Positions 40,597 through 50,054 of a DNA stretch of 50,431 nucleotides are shown in pieces. How positions within the stretch are numbered: position 1 is the stretch's first letter; each line of letters starts with the position of its first letter. The stretch covers positions 1-50,431 of the forward strand of contig JAYKIL010000018.1 of NCBI GenBank assembly GCA_035284745.1. Reading direction: 5' to 3'. A program made the position numbers and the translations under genes. The notes under the pieces were generated by a model, which was not told where the DNA came from, searched no databases, and worked only from the letters and a program-made list of their open reading frames with translations. This DNA comes from JAYKJB01 sp035284745 [NCBI: Candidatus Sericytochromatia bacterium] (GTDB taxonomy: Bacteria; Cyanobacteriota; Sericytochromatia; S15B-MN24).

Positions 40597-41178
40597 ATGC
40601 AGCACGAAGAAGCCCAGAGGGCTGTGGCTCTCTCCCCACTCGATGCCTTTTTTGGGGTTTTGTTTCGCCCGACCGAAACGTTCGGGCAGTGGAAAGACGA
40701 AGTTCCTCTGGCTGCTGCTCTGGGTTGGTTGGCTTTTCTCGCCGGGAATTTGGCGTTTGTGGTTGCGCCCGCTGGAATTGCCGGTCTGCTCTTCACGTGG
40801 CTTGTGGTCGTGAGTTGCCTGATGTTCTTTTGGCTGCTTTTGGCGGCTTTGGTGTTTGTGGTGGGCTCCTTTTTTGGGGGGCGGGGTGGGATTTTTGGTG
40901 TCTTGGGCGCCGTCGCCTACGCCTTTTTGCCCTTGATCTTGCTGGCCCCCATTTCGGCGTGGTGGCTGGCAGAGGGGAACAGCGGCGCCGTGGGTGCTGC
41001 CATATTGTCGGTTCTTTTGTGGTGGGGCCATGCCTTGACTGCGGCGGTGCGAGGCTCGATGCAATTGAGCGGTGGGCAGGCCGCCTTGACCTTGATGGGG
41101 GCAGAGTTGGCTGTGGTTGGAATTCCTGCTCTTGGGAGTGTTTTGTCGGTGCTGGCCCTTTTGCTGTTTGTTATGTGA
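40597..41178 (+). CDS. Yip1-like integral membrane protein
   Basis: 193 residues, mostly hydrophobic, with about five membrane helices (AALGWLAFLAGNLAFVVAPA, LFTWLVVVSCLMFFWLLL, GGIFGVLGAVAYAFLPLILL, AAILSVLLWWGHALTAAVR, ALGSVLSVLALLLFVM). The cytoplasmic lead-in PLDAFFGVLFRPTETF and the helix count fit the Yip1 superfamily. The ATG at 40597 has AGGGGGCGGG upstream and a TTG one codon earlier is possible. Last gene of the operon. Function unknown. Confidence 0.75.
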   Translation: MQHEEAQRAVALSPLDAFFGVLFRPTETFGQWKDEVPLAAALGWLAFLAGNLAFVVAPAGIAGLLFTWLVVVSCLMFFWLLLAALVFVVGSFFGGRGGIFGVLGAVAYAFLPLILLAPISAWWLAEGNSGAVGAAILSVLLWWGHALTAAVRGSMQLSGGQAALTLMGAELAVVGIPALGSVLSVLALLLFVM

Positions 41179-41539
41179 TCAGATTAAATCCTTGTGAAAT
41201 CTTTGTTCCGATAACCCCTGGGTTGCCTGCGGCTCGGGCGCTCGCCCAAACCCTCAAGTGCCCTTCCGAAGCCTTCCGTAGAAATTTTCTATTCTTAACC
41301 GATCCTTATCCCTATGCGTGGGGGCTGATCGACTGTATTAAATGCCCGTAAACCTCTTACATTCAGCATCATGGGGCTTCAAAAGAGGGGTAAAATTAAA
41401 GAGTGAGCTTTTGCTTGTATGACCCAAGCAGGGGCAAGACTGCCGCCGAAGCGTCTATATACGTAGAAGTGTCAGGATGAGAGGTCTTGGCGCGCTTCCT
41501 TGGAGTCGATCTGCCCATCGTGGCAGGAGGATGTTCGAT
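41179..41539. other. 361-base intergenic region without a recognisable gene
   Basis: This holds no convincing ORF; an overlapping plus-frame passes through from the previous gene's shadow. I see a small GGGCG/CGCCC hairpin near 41235 without a T-run, a TAAAAT near 41391 and a TATATA near 41458 that might belong to the promoter of the LysM gene, but no good -35 for either. No tRNA shape was found. It is a reasonable place to look for a small RNA. Confidence 0.5.
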
Positions 41540-44500
41540 ATGGCCCCTGAAGTAAACAAGCCCAATGCTAAACTGTCTGCGACACCGGCGCCGCGAGCCA
41601 GCGCTGCCCGCTCGCTTGATGACACCAAGCTGACGAAGACCATTCAGGACCAAGAGCGGACGTCGCCCGTCTCGGAGTCGACGACAGACGCTGCGGAGAC
41701 GGCCGTTCCCTCCAAGGCTGCACCCAACCATGTCATGGGGTTTTTTGAGGGCTTCGTGCGTGAAGGAACGGAAACGGTCGCCGGTTTGTATACGCTGGTG
41801 ACCACGAACCCCATCACCACCGCCAAGGGCTTGGTCTACATGGTGACCAACCCGGCACAGGCCGTGCAAGCGATTACGGAACCTTACACAACTGCCTATA
41901 AGGACGGTCGCTATGGTGAATTAGCAGGCCGGGTCGGTTTTCAAGTATTGACGGTGGTTTTAACTTCGGGCGCGCTGAAGTCCAAGGAGGCGGCGAAAGC
42001 GGCGAAGCCGACCCAGACGATGACACAGGCCGCGAGTCAGGTGACAGACGATTTTGCACGCCATATTGGCGCAAAGAAGGCGGTGAAGGAACTTGCGGGC
42101 AGTTCTTTAAAGGGCGCCGCCTACAATAAACGCTTGGCCTCGCTGACGGCCCAATATGCCGATGAAGCAGCCGTTCGGCTTGCTCAACGCGGCCTGGCGG
42201 ATAAGCTAGCCACCAGCATTGCGGCCAGCGGCCTGGGTGACGATGCGGTGAGCAAGATTATGGCCGCTGGAGGCAAGAATGTCGGTGCTTCGCAGGCTTA
42301 TCGCTACTCTGCCCAGGCGTTGAAGATTGGGATGAAGCCGGAACAGATTGCCGCCGAAATCGCGAAGCACGGCGTAAGTAAGTCAGCTGCAGCCCAGTTG
42401 CCCGTTGCGACCAAACTCTTGATGACGCAAGGACCTAATGCGGCCTTGATTGCGGGCGCTGCGAATGTAAAGACGGCTGAGGCCATCGCGGCACAAATGA
42501 AAAAGTTGGAACGCCTGGCTTCCACCAGCACCGACAAAGCGTTGCAAGCGGGATATAAGTCGCAACTGGATGCTTTGAAAGCGGCCACGGCGGCAAATCC
42601 GCGAACTGGGAAATTGGTTGATGCGGCCCTGAAGGGGCAGAAAATCGGACGTTTCGAGCGGGTGGGTGCGGCCATGGGCTCGAGCGTGGATGACCTGGGT
42701 CAGGTCGGCGAGAAGATTGCTGACAAGGGCAGGGCGGTTCGCAACGTTTTGGATGCGCCGAAAACCGTCGGTGATTACGCCCGAGTGATTGGCAGTGTCC
42801 CTGTGGCAGTCGGCGCGGCGCTGGACGCGGCCTGGGAGGGTACTGTTGCGACACTGCGTAAGGGTCTTGAGTTGATCCCAACCATTCGACTGCCTGATGT
42901 GTCGTGGAAGGCGATTTCGAAGATTCGGGTTCCCTCCCCGTGGGAATTGATAACGGCTCCTGTGACCGTTCCGCTTGGGACGGTGGGCTGGGCCTTGAAG
43001 AATCCAGGGCGAGCGCTCGGAGCACTGAGCCTGATGGGAACCACTGGCAACGTGGCGAAGTCTGGGGAATACCTTCAGGCCCGCAAAGACAGTGACTTGG
43101 TGGATGCTGACAAGGCCGATCCCGGTGTGCGGTATTACGAGTTGCGGGATGGCGACACGTTGGAGGAGATTGCTCGCCGTGAGCTGGGTGACCCGGCCCG
43201 TTGGGAGGAGATTTACCAGGTCAATCGCGAGCTTTTTGATTCGCTCGGTGAAGACGGGGTGATCGCAGTCGGAACCAAAATTCGTCTGCCTGGAGCGGCT
43301 GCTGAAACGGTTCCAACGGCCGATGTGGAAGGGTCTGACCCGGCCCAGCAGGCGGAATCTTACAAGGCGGCGCTTTTGAGTGCGCTGGATGCGGAACTCG
43401 CCTCTGCGGAGGATGAGGAAACGAAGGCGAAGCTTCTGGAGATGAAGGATCGCATTGCGGGTATGGATGCTCCCGCCGTGTTGGATCTTCGCCCCAAACT
43501 TGAGGAGCAAGGGATTGTTGTAGAACCACTCCCCCCCTCGCGCCCGCCTGAGGCTGTGGGGCCCTCCTCTGAGTCGGCAGGGCCTGCCCCGACGGAGGGG
43601 CCGACTTCATCGAATTCGGTCGAGGCCAGTGCCCCTTCGGCACCGCCCAAGCCTGCCGCGCCCCCGCCACCGCCCACGCCACATCAGGTTCGCCCGGGCG
43701 ACACTTTGTGGGATATTTCAGGCGATAAGCTGGGAGACCCCCTGAGATGGCGCGAGCTGGTTGAGCAGAACGCTAAAAGCTATCCGTCGTTGGCGGATAA
43801 TCCCGACTATATTTTGCCGGGATGGAAGTTGAATCTGCCGGGTATTTCTTCTCCGGCGACGCCAGCGACGCCTGCAGCGCCAACGACGCCAGCGACACCG
43901 GTTGCGTCAAACCCGCCGCCTTCTGCCAAGGAACCGGTGGCGGTGGCGCCTGTGGAGTCGCCCGCGCCTGCGCCTGCTCCTGTGATCCCAGCGCCCGTGG
44001 GCGAGCAACGTGAGGCGTTGACCAAACAGTTTAATCTTGTGCCGGGAACGGCTAACTTTGACCGTTTTTGGCGGGAAGTGAGCGCGTATCCAACAGGAAG
44101 CGTGGGACCGGATACGGGAACTGATGAGGATCGTCGTGGGTTGCAAAACCTGTTGCAGAAGCTTGGCTACGATGTGCCGGTGTCGGGCGATTATTTTGTG
44201 AAGGATTCCGACGGTAAACCGAAGTTAGATGAAAGCGGTAATCCGGCCAGTCCTACGGCGGAAGCGGTCATGCACTTCAAGACACTGGCAGGTCTGAAAC
44301 AGACCTATGATGTCTTGGGGGCCGATGGCAAACCCGTGGCGGATATCAATGAATATGTTGATGACCGGGTACGGGAAACGATGCAAGTATCCCTTCGCTT
44401 GCTTCAGAGCAGTTCACTGCGGGACAAGGCCATTATGGAGGCGACGGTCCGCGAAGCTGCGCGACTCCAAGCCTCGGCGATTGGCCCTGAGGTCGGGTCG

Positions 44501-44731
44501 CGGGAAGCGCGCCAGTTGGTGCAGCAGTATCTGGACGCATTGGGGTACCAGGTACCCGTCTCTGGCACCTTCGAGGAGAGCACGCTGGATGCCTTACTGG
44601 ACTTCAAGCGGAAAAACGGAATTGCGGCGGGTTTCAAAGATGATAAAGGAGACCCGGTTTACACGCCTTACGTGGATGGTCGTACGGCCGATGCGTTGCT
44701 TAATGCGATTCAGGTTCAGGCGGGGAATTAA
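41540..44731 (+). CDS. Large LysM / peptidoglycan-binding-domain protein with a pretoxin-like N-terminal region
   Basis: 1063 residues, no signal peptide or lipobox. After a disordered lead, residues about 60-135 (GFFEGFVREGTETVAGLYTL, NPITTAKGLVYMVTNPAQAV, DGRYGELAGRVGFQVL) resemble the helical pretoxin modules of polymorphic toxins. Residues 140-520 are long Ala-rich helices. LysM 1 lies about 531-583 (YYELRDGDTLEEIARREL) and LysM 2 about 714-764 (HQVRPGDTLWDIS), with Pro-rich linkers around them. Two PG_binding_1-like domains follow at about 862-930 and 987-1055 (LVQQYLDALGYQVPVSGTF). An ATG at 41540 has AGGAGG nine bases upstream; earlier in-frame ATGs lack this. No toxin catalytic domain was recognised. 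It looks like an exported cell-wall-binding scaffold or effector. Confidence 0.82.
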   Translation: MAPEVNKPNAKLSATPAPRASAARSLDDTKLTKTIQDQERTSPVSESTTDAAETAVPSKAAPNHVMGFFEGFVREGTETVAGLYTLVTTNPITTAKGLVYMVTNPAQAVQAITEPYTTAYKDGRYGELAGRVGFQVLTVVLTSGALKSKEAAKAAKPTQTMTQAASQVTDDFARHIGAKKAVKELAGSSLKGAAYNKRLASLTAQYADEAAVRLAQRGLADKLATSIAASGLGDDAVSKIMAAGGKNVGASQAYRYSAQALKIGMKPEQIAAEIAKHGVSKSAAAQLPVATKLLMTQGPNAALIAGAANVKTAEAIAAQMKKLERLASTSTDKALQAGYKSQLDALKAATAANPRTGKLVDAALKGQKIGRFERVGAAMGSSVDDLGQVGEKIADKGRAVRNVLDAPKTVGDYARVIGSVPVAVGAALDAAWEGTVATLRKGLELIPTIRLPDVSWKAISKIRVPSPWELITAPVTVPLGTVGWALKNPGRALGALSLMGTTGNVAKSGEYLQARKDSDLVDADKADPGVRYYELRDGDTLEEIARRELGDPARWEEIYQVNRELFDSLGEDGVIAVGTKIRLPGAAAETVPTADVEGSDPAQQAESYKAALLSALDAELASAEDEETKAKLLEMKDRIAGMDAPAVLDLRPKLEEQGIVVEPLPPSRPPEAVGPSSESAGPAPTEGPTSSNSVEASAPSAPPKPAAPPPPPTPHQVRPGDTLWDISGDKLGDPLRWRELVEQNAKSYPSLADNPDYILPGWKLNLPGISSPATPATPAAPTTPATPVASNPPPSAKEPVAVAPVESPAPAPAPVIPAPVGEQREALTKQFNLVPGTANFDRFWREVSAYPTGSVGPDTGTDEDRRGLQNLLQKLGYDVPVSGDYFVKDSDGKPKLDESGNPASPTAEAVMHFKTLAGLKQTYDVLGADGKPVADINEYVDDRVRETMQVSLRLLQSSSLRDKAIMEATVREAARLQASAIGPEVGSREARQLVQQYLDALGYQVPVSGTFEESTLDALLDFKRKNGIAAGFKDDKGDPVYTPYVDGRTADALLNAIQVQAGN

Positions 44732-44741
44732 TCTGACGGAA

Positions 44742-44769
44742 GGGGCGCGCAGTGCGCCCCTTTCTTCTT
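44742..44769 (+). terminator. Rho-independent terminator after the LysM gene
   Basis: Stem GGGGCGC (44742-44748) / GCGCCCC (44754-44760) with loop GCAGT-type bases, then TTTCTTCTT. It lies upstream of the start of the next lipoprotein gene, so that gene needs its own promoter. Confidence 0.85.
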
Positions 44770-44790
44770 GAGGTCACGGGGGTAGAGCGT

Positions 44791-45210
44791 GTGCTGAAAG
44801 GCGTTTTCGTTTCGGCCGGGGTCGGTTTTATCGTGGCTTGTTCTTTGGTGGCGTGCGCTGCGGTTCAAAAAGAACGCGGTGAGGAGGACTTTTCGATGAG
44901 GCGTGCCGCGTATGTTGACAGCGTTTTGGCGCCTGCGCAGATAAAGGTCGGCGAGGTATTGGACGTGATGATTTCCGGTAATATGCCGGACCCGTCTTGG
45001 ACGCTCGATCGGGCTGAAGTTGAACGCAAGGATGGTGTGGTGAACATCATTCCTTGGATCCGCCGGATTCATCAGGAGCCGACCATGCAGGTTTTGGTCT
45101 CGTTTTCCCAGCAGGTCCAGGTGAAGGAGCTTCCAGAGGGGCATTGGGAGATACGGGTTGAGAGCTTCGGCGACGATGTCGCGACGGCGGCTGTTGAGGT
45201 CGTTCGCTGA
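44791..45210 (+). CDS. Hypothetical lipoprotein
   Basis: 139 residues. A hydrophobic N-terminus (VFVSAGVGFIVACSLVAC) carries a lipobox cysteine in VAC. The rest is a small beta-rich domain (APAQIKVGEVLDVMISGNM, WTLDRAEVERKDGVV, WEIRVESFGDDVATAAVEVV), possibly Ig-like. No family recognised. The frame opens at 44752, but that lies inside the terminator, so the GTG at 44791 is the start, with GGGGG about nine bases upstream. Its stop is five bases from the converging mnmG stop. Confidence 0.72.
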   Translation: MLKGVFVSAGVGFIVACSLVACAAVQKERGEEDFSMRRAAYVDSVLAPAQIKVGEVLDVMISGNMPDPSWTLDRAEVERKDGVVNIIPWIRRIHQEPTMQVLVSFSQQVQVKELPEGHWEIRVESFGDDVATAAVEVVR

Positions 45211-45215
45211 GAAAC

Positions 45216-47111
45216 CTAGGGCGTACCGACAGGGGTGTCTGTGCGATGACTGAGGGCCAGGTAGACCAAGAGCAGACTGATATCTGCGGGTGTGACCCCA
45301 CCTACGCGGCTCGCCTGTCCTATGGTCCGGGGCTGAATACGGCCCAGCTTGTCTTGCGCTTCCCGCGACAGACCCTTGATAAGCCCGTATTCCAAGTCTT
45401 TGGGCAGTTCACGATCTTCGAGCGATTTCTGCCGTTCAATGGCTTGCTGTTGTCTTTTGATATAGCCTTCGTATTTCACTTCAATTTCAATTTGTTTTGC
45501 CACCGCAAGACTCATGGGTGGCGCTTCCGTCATCACCTTCAAGAGGTGTTCAATTTTGACCGGAGGGCGGCGCAACAACTCCAGGCATGAGATATTTTTT
45601 TCGAGCCGTTCCCCTGTCGTCTCCAAAAGATACGAGGCGCTGGGTGATTCGGGTTGTATCTTGGCCTTCGAGAGCCAGTCCATTCCCTTTCTGATAGCCG
45701 CCCGTTTATCCTCAAACCGTTGCCAGCGCTCATCTGATATCAGTCCAAGGGCGCGCCCCATGGGGGTCAAACGCTGGTCCGCGTTATCTTGTCTGAGCAT
45801 CAATCGATGTTCCGAACGCGATGTCAGCATCCGATAGGGGTCGCGGATGTCCTTGGTGACCAGGTCGTCAATGAGCGTTCCAATGTAACAGGACGTGCGA
45901 GATAGTATGAATGGAGGGCGCTTCGTGGCCCAATGCGCCGCGTTCACCCCGGCGACCAAACCTTGGGCAGCCGCTTCCTCGTAGCCGGAGGTTCCATTGA
46001 TTTGCCCCGCAGTAAAAATGCCGGGCACTTTCTTGTACATCAAGGCAGCGTCCAGTTGGGTGGCAGGGATGCAATCGTATTCCACGGCATAGCCATAGCG
46101 CAGTATTTTCGCGTTTTCAAGCCCTGGGATGGTTTTTACAAAGGCTTCTTGAACATCCTCAGGCAAACTGGTTGAACACCCTTGGAGATACATAATGTCC
46201 TGTTTGGCTGTCTCGGGCTCGACGAATACGGGGTGCGATTCTTTGTCGGCAAACCGCATCACCTTATCTTCGAGCGAGGGGCAATAGCGTGGACCAATGC
46301 CTTCTATATTTCCGCTGTAGATCGGCGACCGATGAAGGTTGGCTAGGATCACGTCGTGTGTTTCCCGCGTCGTGTGGGTCAACCAACAGGACAGTCGGGG
46401 CAGATGGCTGTCAGAGGAGTGGGGACCCTCATCTAAGCTGAAGTGAGGGACGTCCGCGTCTCCTTTTTCTTCCTCCATCCTTGAAAAGTCTATGGAATCA
46501 GCCGCAAGGCGCGGCGGGGTCCCTGTTTTGAGGCGATGTAGTTCGAAACCCAAGAGCCGCAGGCTGTCTGAAAAACGCTCGGCGGACGGCTCCCCTGCCC
46601 TGCCCGCGTTGAGGCGTTGTTCGCCGGTATGGCAAACGCCCCTGAGAAAGGTTCCGGTCGTGATGACCACTGCTCGGGCGTGGATTACCTCTCCTGAGGA
46701 AGTCGTGACTTGTAAGGTGTCATTGACGGTGGGGCAGATGCTGTCGATCATGCCCTCTTTCAGACTGAGACCGTCTTGCGCGTGGCATACGGTGGTCATG
46801 TACCGGCTGTACTGGGCTTTATCCGACTGCGCCCGCAGAGCTTGGACCGCAGGCCCTTTTGATTCGTTCAAAGTGCGTACTTGCAGCGCCGTTGCATCTG
46901 CGGCTTTTCCCATCTCACCTCCGAGGGCGTCGATCTCGCGGACAAGGTGTCCCTTGGCAGGTCCGCCGATCGCGGGATTGCAAGGCATAGTAGCAATGCC
47001 ATCAAGACTCAAGGTCACCATCAAGGTGTCAGCCCCGAGGCGAGCAGAAGCCAGTGCAGCCTCCACCCCCGCGTGGCCCCCTCCGATGACAATCACGTCC
47101 CAGATCTTCAC
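45216..47111 (-). CDS. mnmG: tRNA uridine-5-carboxymethylaminomethyl modification enzyme MnmG
   Basis: 631 residues, the standard MnmG/GidA length. FAD-binding [12 protein letters not shown] at the N-terminus, [24 protein letters not shown], the insert [15 protein letters not shown], the second nucleotide-binding region, and a C-terminal helical domain ([15 protein letters not shown]). With MnmE it builds the cmnm5U34 modification on tRNAs. mnmE is not in the window. The GTG start has AAGGAA six bases upstream. It is followed by 266 bases up to the divergent subtilase gene. Confidence 0.97.
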   Translation of the reverse strand: MKIWDVIVIGGGHAGVEAALASARLGADTLMVTLSLDGIATMPCNPAIGGPAKGHLVREIDALGGEMGKAADATALQVRTLNESKGPAVQALRAQSDKAQYSRYMTTVCHAQDGLSLKEGMIDSICPTVNDTLQVTTSSGEVIHARAVVITTGTFLRGVCHTGEQRLNAGRAGEPSAERFSDSLRLLGFELHRLKTGTPPRLAADSIDFSRMEEEKGDADVPHFSLDEGPHSSDSHLPRLSCWLTHTTRETHDVILANLHRSPIYSGNIEGIGPRYCPSLEDKVMRFADKESHPVFVEPETAKQDIMYLQGCSTSLPEDVQEAFVKTIPGLENAKILRYGYAVEYDCIPATQLDAALMYKKVPGIFTAGQINGTSGYEEAAAQGLVAGVNAAHWATKRPPFILSRTSCYIGTLIDDLVTKDIRDPYRMLTSRSEHRLMLRQDNADQRLTPMGRALGLISDERWQRFEDKRAAIRKGMDWLSKAKIQPESPSASYLLETTGERLEKNISCLELLRRPPVKIEHLLKVMTEAPPMSLAVAKQIEIEVKYEGYIKRQQQAIERQKSLEDRELPKDLEYGLIKGLSREAQDKLGRIQPRTIGQASRVGGVTPADISLLLVYLALSHRTDTPVGTP

Positions 47112-47377
47112 GGCAAGTTCCTTTGATAGGAAACGATCGCAACCTCTTTTAGGGAAATGACAAGGTTCCCCTCAACAGGTTCAACCTCATTCTAGCAGAC
47201 CCTGAGAGGCATAGAGCGTTTACAAACCATCGGAGCCTTGTGGCCGCATGCAAAAAGTTCTTGGCTGCCACGCAAGCTTGAGTTTAAATTGGCTATAAGT
47301 CCTAAGTAAGCATGTATTAACGATGACTCTCGTCCAAGTTGATTCAGCGCCGACGCGCCGAAAGGAGTTCTTTCCCG

Positions 47378-48703
47378 ATGAATCGTCATTTTTCTCTGGC
47401 ACTGGCCGCCAGCGTTTTGGTTTCTGCAACCGCAGGGTGCGCCTCGGCTGTTGCCCCCCAGTTAGCAGGCGCCCGCACGGGTGGTCCGTTGTTGGTTGCC
47501 GGGAAGCCGATTCCGGGCCGTTATATCGTAAAAATGCGCCCCGGTCAAACGCTGCGCTTGCGTCAAGGTGCGGGTGTGAAGGCCGAGAAGGCCATCGAGA
47601 AGCTGAATGTGTATGGTCTTGAAGTGGCGACTAAGAAGTCAATTAATGACCTCAAGCGGGAACTGGGGCCCGGCGTTGAGTACATCGAGCCAGATGTCAC
47701 GATCACCTTCGCGGACAAACTGGAGACGCTGACCAGTGGGTTCAATGCGAAGACGGAGGAACCCAAAGCCGGGTTTAATGATCCGATGGCGTCGGAACAA
47801 TGGGCCATCGGGAAGACTCAGCAAGCCGAAGCGGTTGCCTCCAGCCGGGGCGGGTCCAAGGATGTTGTGATTGCGATCGTGGATACCGGGGTTGACCTGA
47901 AGCATCCGGATTTGAAGGACAAATTGGTCAAGGGGTATAACGCGACAGGTATTGGCGGATTGTTTGGGCTCGGAAGCGCGGCCGATGACAACGGTCACGG
48001 AACGCACTGTGCCGGCATTGCTGCGGCCATCACGAACAACAATGTAGGAATTGCCGGGATGGCACCCAATTGCAAGATCATGCCTGTACGCGTTCTTGCT
48101 GGCGCCGGCTCTGGCTCTTTGTTATCGGTTGCCAAGGGGATTACGTGGGCGGCCGACCACGGCGCCGATGTCATCAGTTTGAGCTTGGGTGGACCTGGCA
48201 CGATGGCGACTTTAGGTGAAGCCGTAAAGCACGCTCTATCCAAAAACTCGGTCGTTGTTGCGGCGATGGGGAACAGTGGTCACAACGGTAATCCTATTTC
48301 CTACCCTGCAGCCTATCCGGGGGTCATCTCGGTCGGCGCGACGGACTCAGAGGACAAAATCGCGATGTTTTCCTCCTTCAACAAGTATTGTTCGGTCAGC
48401 GCCCCTGGTGTAAAAATTTGGGCCACCACCCCAACTTATGACGTGTGGTTGACCAAGAATTCTGGCGGGCGCATCACCAAGGAATACTCGTTTATGAGTG
48501 GTACCTCCATGGCGACTCCTTTGGTCGCTGGTTTGGCGGGTTTGGTCCGCTCGGTGCACCCCAAAATGCCCCCGGCTCAGGTGAAAGAACTCTTGGAGAA
48601 GAGTGCGGATAAGACCCCTAGCATGGGGGGAGCCAACTGGGATGAAAAATTCGGTCACGGGCGCATTAATGCCCTGAAGGCAGTTTCCGGTTCGGCCCGT
48701 TAG
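47378..48703 (+). CDS. Subtilisin-like serine protease (S8) lipoprotein
   Basis: 441 residues. Signal peptide with lipobox (ASVLVSATAGC; Cys in ATAGC), then an I9-like propeptide (about 40-115, IPGRYIVKMRPGQTLR to VEYIEPDVTI) and the subtilase domain. Triad: D169 (AIVDTGVDLKHPD), H207 (NGHGTHCAGI), S377 (SGTSMATPLVAG), with the oxyanion asparagine in AAMGNSGHNG. It is probably exported, anchored by lipid, and self-processed. The ATG at 47378 has AAAGGAG ten bases upstream; an earlier in-frame start is not needed. A terminator follows directly. Confidence 0.93.
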   Translation: MNRHFSLALAASVLVSATAGCASAVAPQLAGARTGGPLLVAGKPIPGRYIVKMRPGQTLRLRQGAGVKAEKAIEKLNVYGLEVATKKSINDLKRELGPGVEYIEPDVTITFADKLETLTSGFNAKTEEPKAGFNDPMASEQWAIGKTQQAEAVASSRGGSKDVVIAIVDTGVDLKHPDLKDKLVKGYNATGIGGLFGLGSAADDNGHGTHCAGIAAAITNNNVGIAGMAPNCKIMPVRVLAGAGSGSLLSVAKGITWAADHGADVISLSLGGPGTMATLGEAVKHALSKNSVVVAAMGNSGHNGNPISYPAAYPGVISVGATDSEDKIAMFSSFNKYCSVSAPGVKIWATTPTYDVWLTKNSGGRITKEYSFMSGTSMATPLVAGLAGLVRSVHPKMPPAQVKELLEKSADKTPSMGGANWDEKFGHGRINALKAVSGSAR

Positions 48704-48708
48704 TCGAG

Positions 48709-48745
48709 AAAAAAATGAGGCGCCTCGCAAGAGGCGCCTTTTTCT
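48709..48745. terminator. Bidirectional rho-independent terminator
   Basis: Stem AGGCGCCTC (48718-48726) with loop GCAA and GAGGCGCCT (48731-48739), with T-rich sequence after it on the plus strand and a run of A (T on the minus strand) at 48709-48715. It separates the subtilase gene from the converging gene at 48777. Confidence 0.85.
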
Positions 48746-48776
48746 TTCTGGGGGTCTCGGGTCGCGGACGTTTGAT

Positions 48777-49385
48777 TCAGAGCCGGATGCGGGCGCCGAT
48801 CCATTCCCACCCCCAGTCATTCAGCGGCCAGCGGGGAACCACAGCCAGTTCTACCAGTCCTAAGCGGTACGCAATTTCAGGAGACAGCAAAACGCTCTGT
48901 CCGCCTGCTACCTGAATATCCGTGTCGTACGCCTGCACACCCAATCTGACAATCAAACCGCCTTCGAGAAGCAAGGTGGTAAGCATCCCGGCTTGCCAAC
49001 CCCACACTGGACTGAGGTTATCTTCTCCGGCGACGATTTCTCGAATTTGAGTGGCGGCACCAGTAAATGCTATGCCGATCCCCGTTTGGCGCTCGTCAAC
49101 TAACTTCCAAACGCCCCGGTATGCCCAACTACGAGGTTGTAACACGTGGTCCACACTCGCCCCGAGGGTGATGGGCGGGAGCAGGGCGAAATCAAGGGCA
49201 GCAGGACCTCCCCATGCGTAGGTGAGGGCCAATTCTTTATCGTGAAAGTCAGCCTTCGCTTCTCGAAACGGCGGATGGGCCGGGTTACGAGCCTCGGCAG
49301 GATGCGCGGACAGTGAAAAAAAACTGACCAAGGAGAGACACAGGCTCACCCGGCCTGATAACGAATAAATATTTTTTCGCCACAT
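48777..49385 (-). CDS. Probable outer-membrane beta-barrel protein
   Basis: 202 residues. An N-terminal signal peptide (VSLCLSLVSFFSLSAHPAEA) precedes a series of short amphipathic strands (LALTYAWGGPAALDFALL, ITLGASVDHV, LIVRLGVQAYDTDIQVAG). It ends with aromatic and basic strands WIGARIRL, as outer-membrane barrels do. No family recognised; a small OmpW- or porin-like barrel is the best guess. The ATG has only a weak ribosome site. It ends at the bidirectional terminator. Confidence 0.6.
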   Translation of the reverse strand: MWRKNIYSLSGRVSLCLSLVSFFSLSAHPAEARNPAHPPFREAKADFHDKELALTYAWGGPAALDFALLPPITLGASVDHVLQPRSWAYRGVWKLVDERQTGIGIAFTGAATQIREIVAGEDNLSPVWGWQAGMLTTLLLEGGLIVRLGVQAYDTDIQVAGGQSVLLSPEIAYRLGLVELAVVPRWPLNDWGWEWIGARIRL

Positions 49386-49511
49386 GGGGGCATCTTACTC
49401 GCTCATCCTCAGGCTGCCAACCCCAATGTCCAGACGCTCCTCCGATCACGGACTTTTCTTGATGGGGTGGGTATGAAAGAAGGGTGGGGTTGTTTCCGTC
49501 GGAGGCCACGT

Positions 49512-50054
49512 TTGGGGTTTCGATATTCCCTCCAACGCGTGCTCGATCTCATCGAGCGCAAAGAGAAAGAAGTCGATGCCAAGGTGCTGGCGGCTTCTGC
49601 GCGCCGAGACGAGGCGCTCGGAGCTCTTGCACAGGCCGAATTTCGTCGGGATTCAGCGCAAAAAGGTCTGAATGCCCAGATGAGCGCCGGTGCGACCGGC
49701 GACGTCGCAGCCAGCAACGATTACATCCAATTTTTGGGGCAAAAAATCGCCAGGCAACAGCTTGCCGTTGGGGAGGCTGAAGTGGCCCTAAAAGAGGCCC
49801 AGACGCTTCAACAGGCCGTCCGGAAGGAAAGAATGAAATTGGAGAAACATCGTGAAATGAAGCGTGCGGAGTGGCTTGAAGGAGAACGCCGAAAAGAGGC
49901 CCGCAGGGTGGACGAGATGGCGGGGACCATCTTTATGAAAAAACGCGTGGCCCAGGAGGAGGAACAGCGAGAGTTACTTGAGCGGTTAGAAAAGTTAGAA
50001 AAGCTCCGCCAAATGCGCGCCCTGCGCGAACGGCGCGATCGGGAGTTGTATTAG
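49512..50054 (+). CDS. fliJ: Flagellar export protein FliJ
   Basis: 180 residues, fully helical and coiled-coil, with N-terminus LGFRYSLQRVLDLIERKEKE that matches the FliJ signature (F-x-L-x-x-V-L plus charged heptads). FliJ is the general chaperone of the flagellar type III export apparatus that couples FliI/FliH to the gate. A frame opens at 49467, but GGAGG at 49501-49505 lies six bases before a TTG at 49512, where homology starts; TTG is chosen. It could be a YscO-like injectisome protein, but the next gene argues for flagella. Confidence 0.85.
   Translation: MGFRYSLQRVLDLIERKEKEVDAKVLAASARRDEALGALAQAEFRRDSAQKGLNAQMSAGATGDVAASNDYIQFLGQKIARQQLAVGEAEVALKEAQTLQQAVRKERMKLEKHREMKRAEWLEGERRKEARRVDEMAGTIFMKKRVAQEEEQRELLERLEKLEKLRQMRALRERRDRELY

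Noticed and set aside
40689-41351. 220-codon plus frame overlapping the Yip1-like gene and running into the gap
   Set aside because: It is Gly/Arg/Cys-rich, out of frame with the membrane gene whose helices are clear, and has no ribosome site.
42383-43510. 375-codon minus-strand frame inside the LysM gene
   Set aside because: It lies opposite a clear plus-strand gene with good ribosome site and LysM domains, and its translation is low-complexity with many Arg, Gln and His. It is a shadow frame.
44752-44790. Upstream start for the lipoprotein at 44791
   Set aside because: This start is in the stem of the terminator of the LysM gene and would place charged residues before the signal peptide.
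49467-49511. Upstream GTG/ATG starts of fliJ
   Set aside because: They add a non-homologous Gly/Trp/Arg stretch; GGAGG sits correctly for the TTG at 49512, where the FliJ signature starts.
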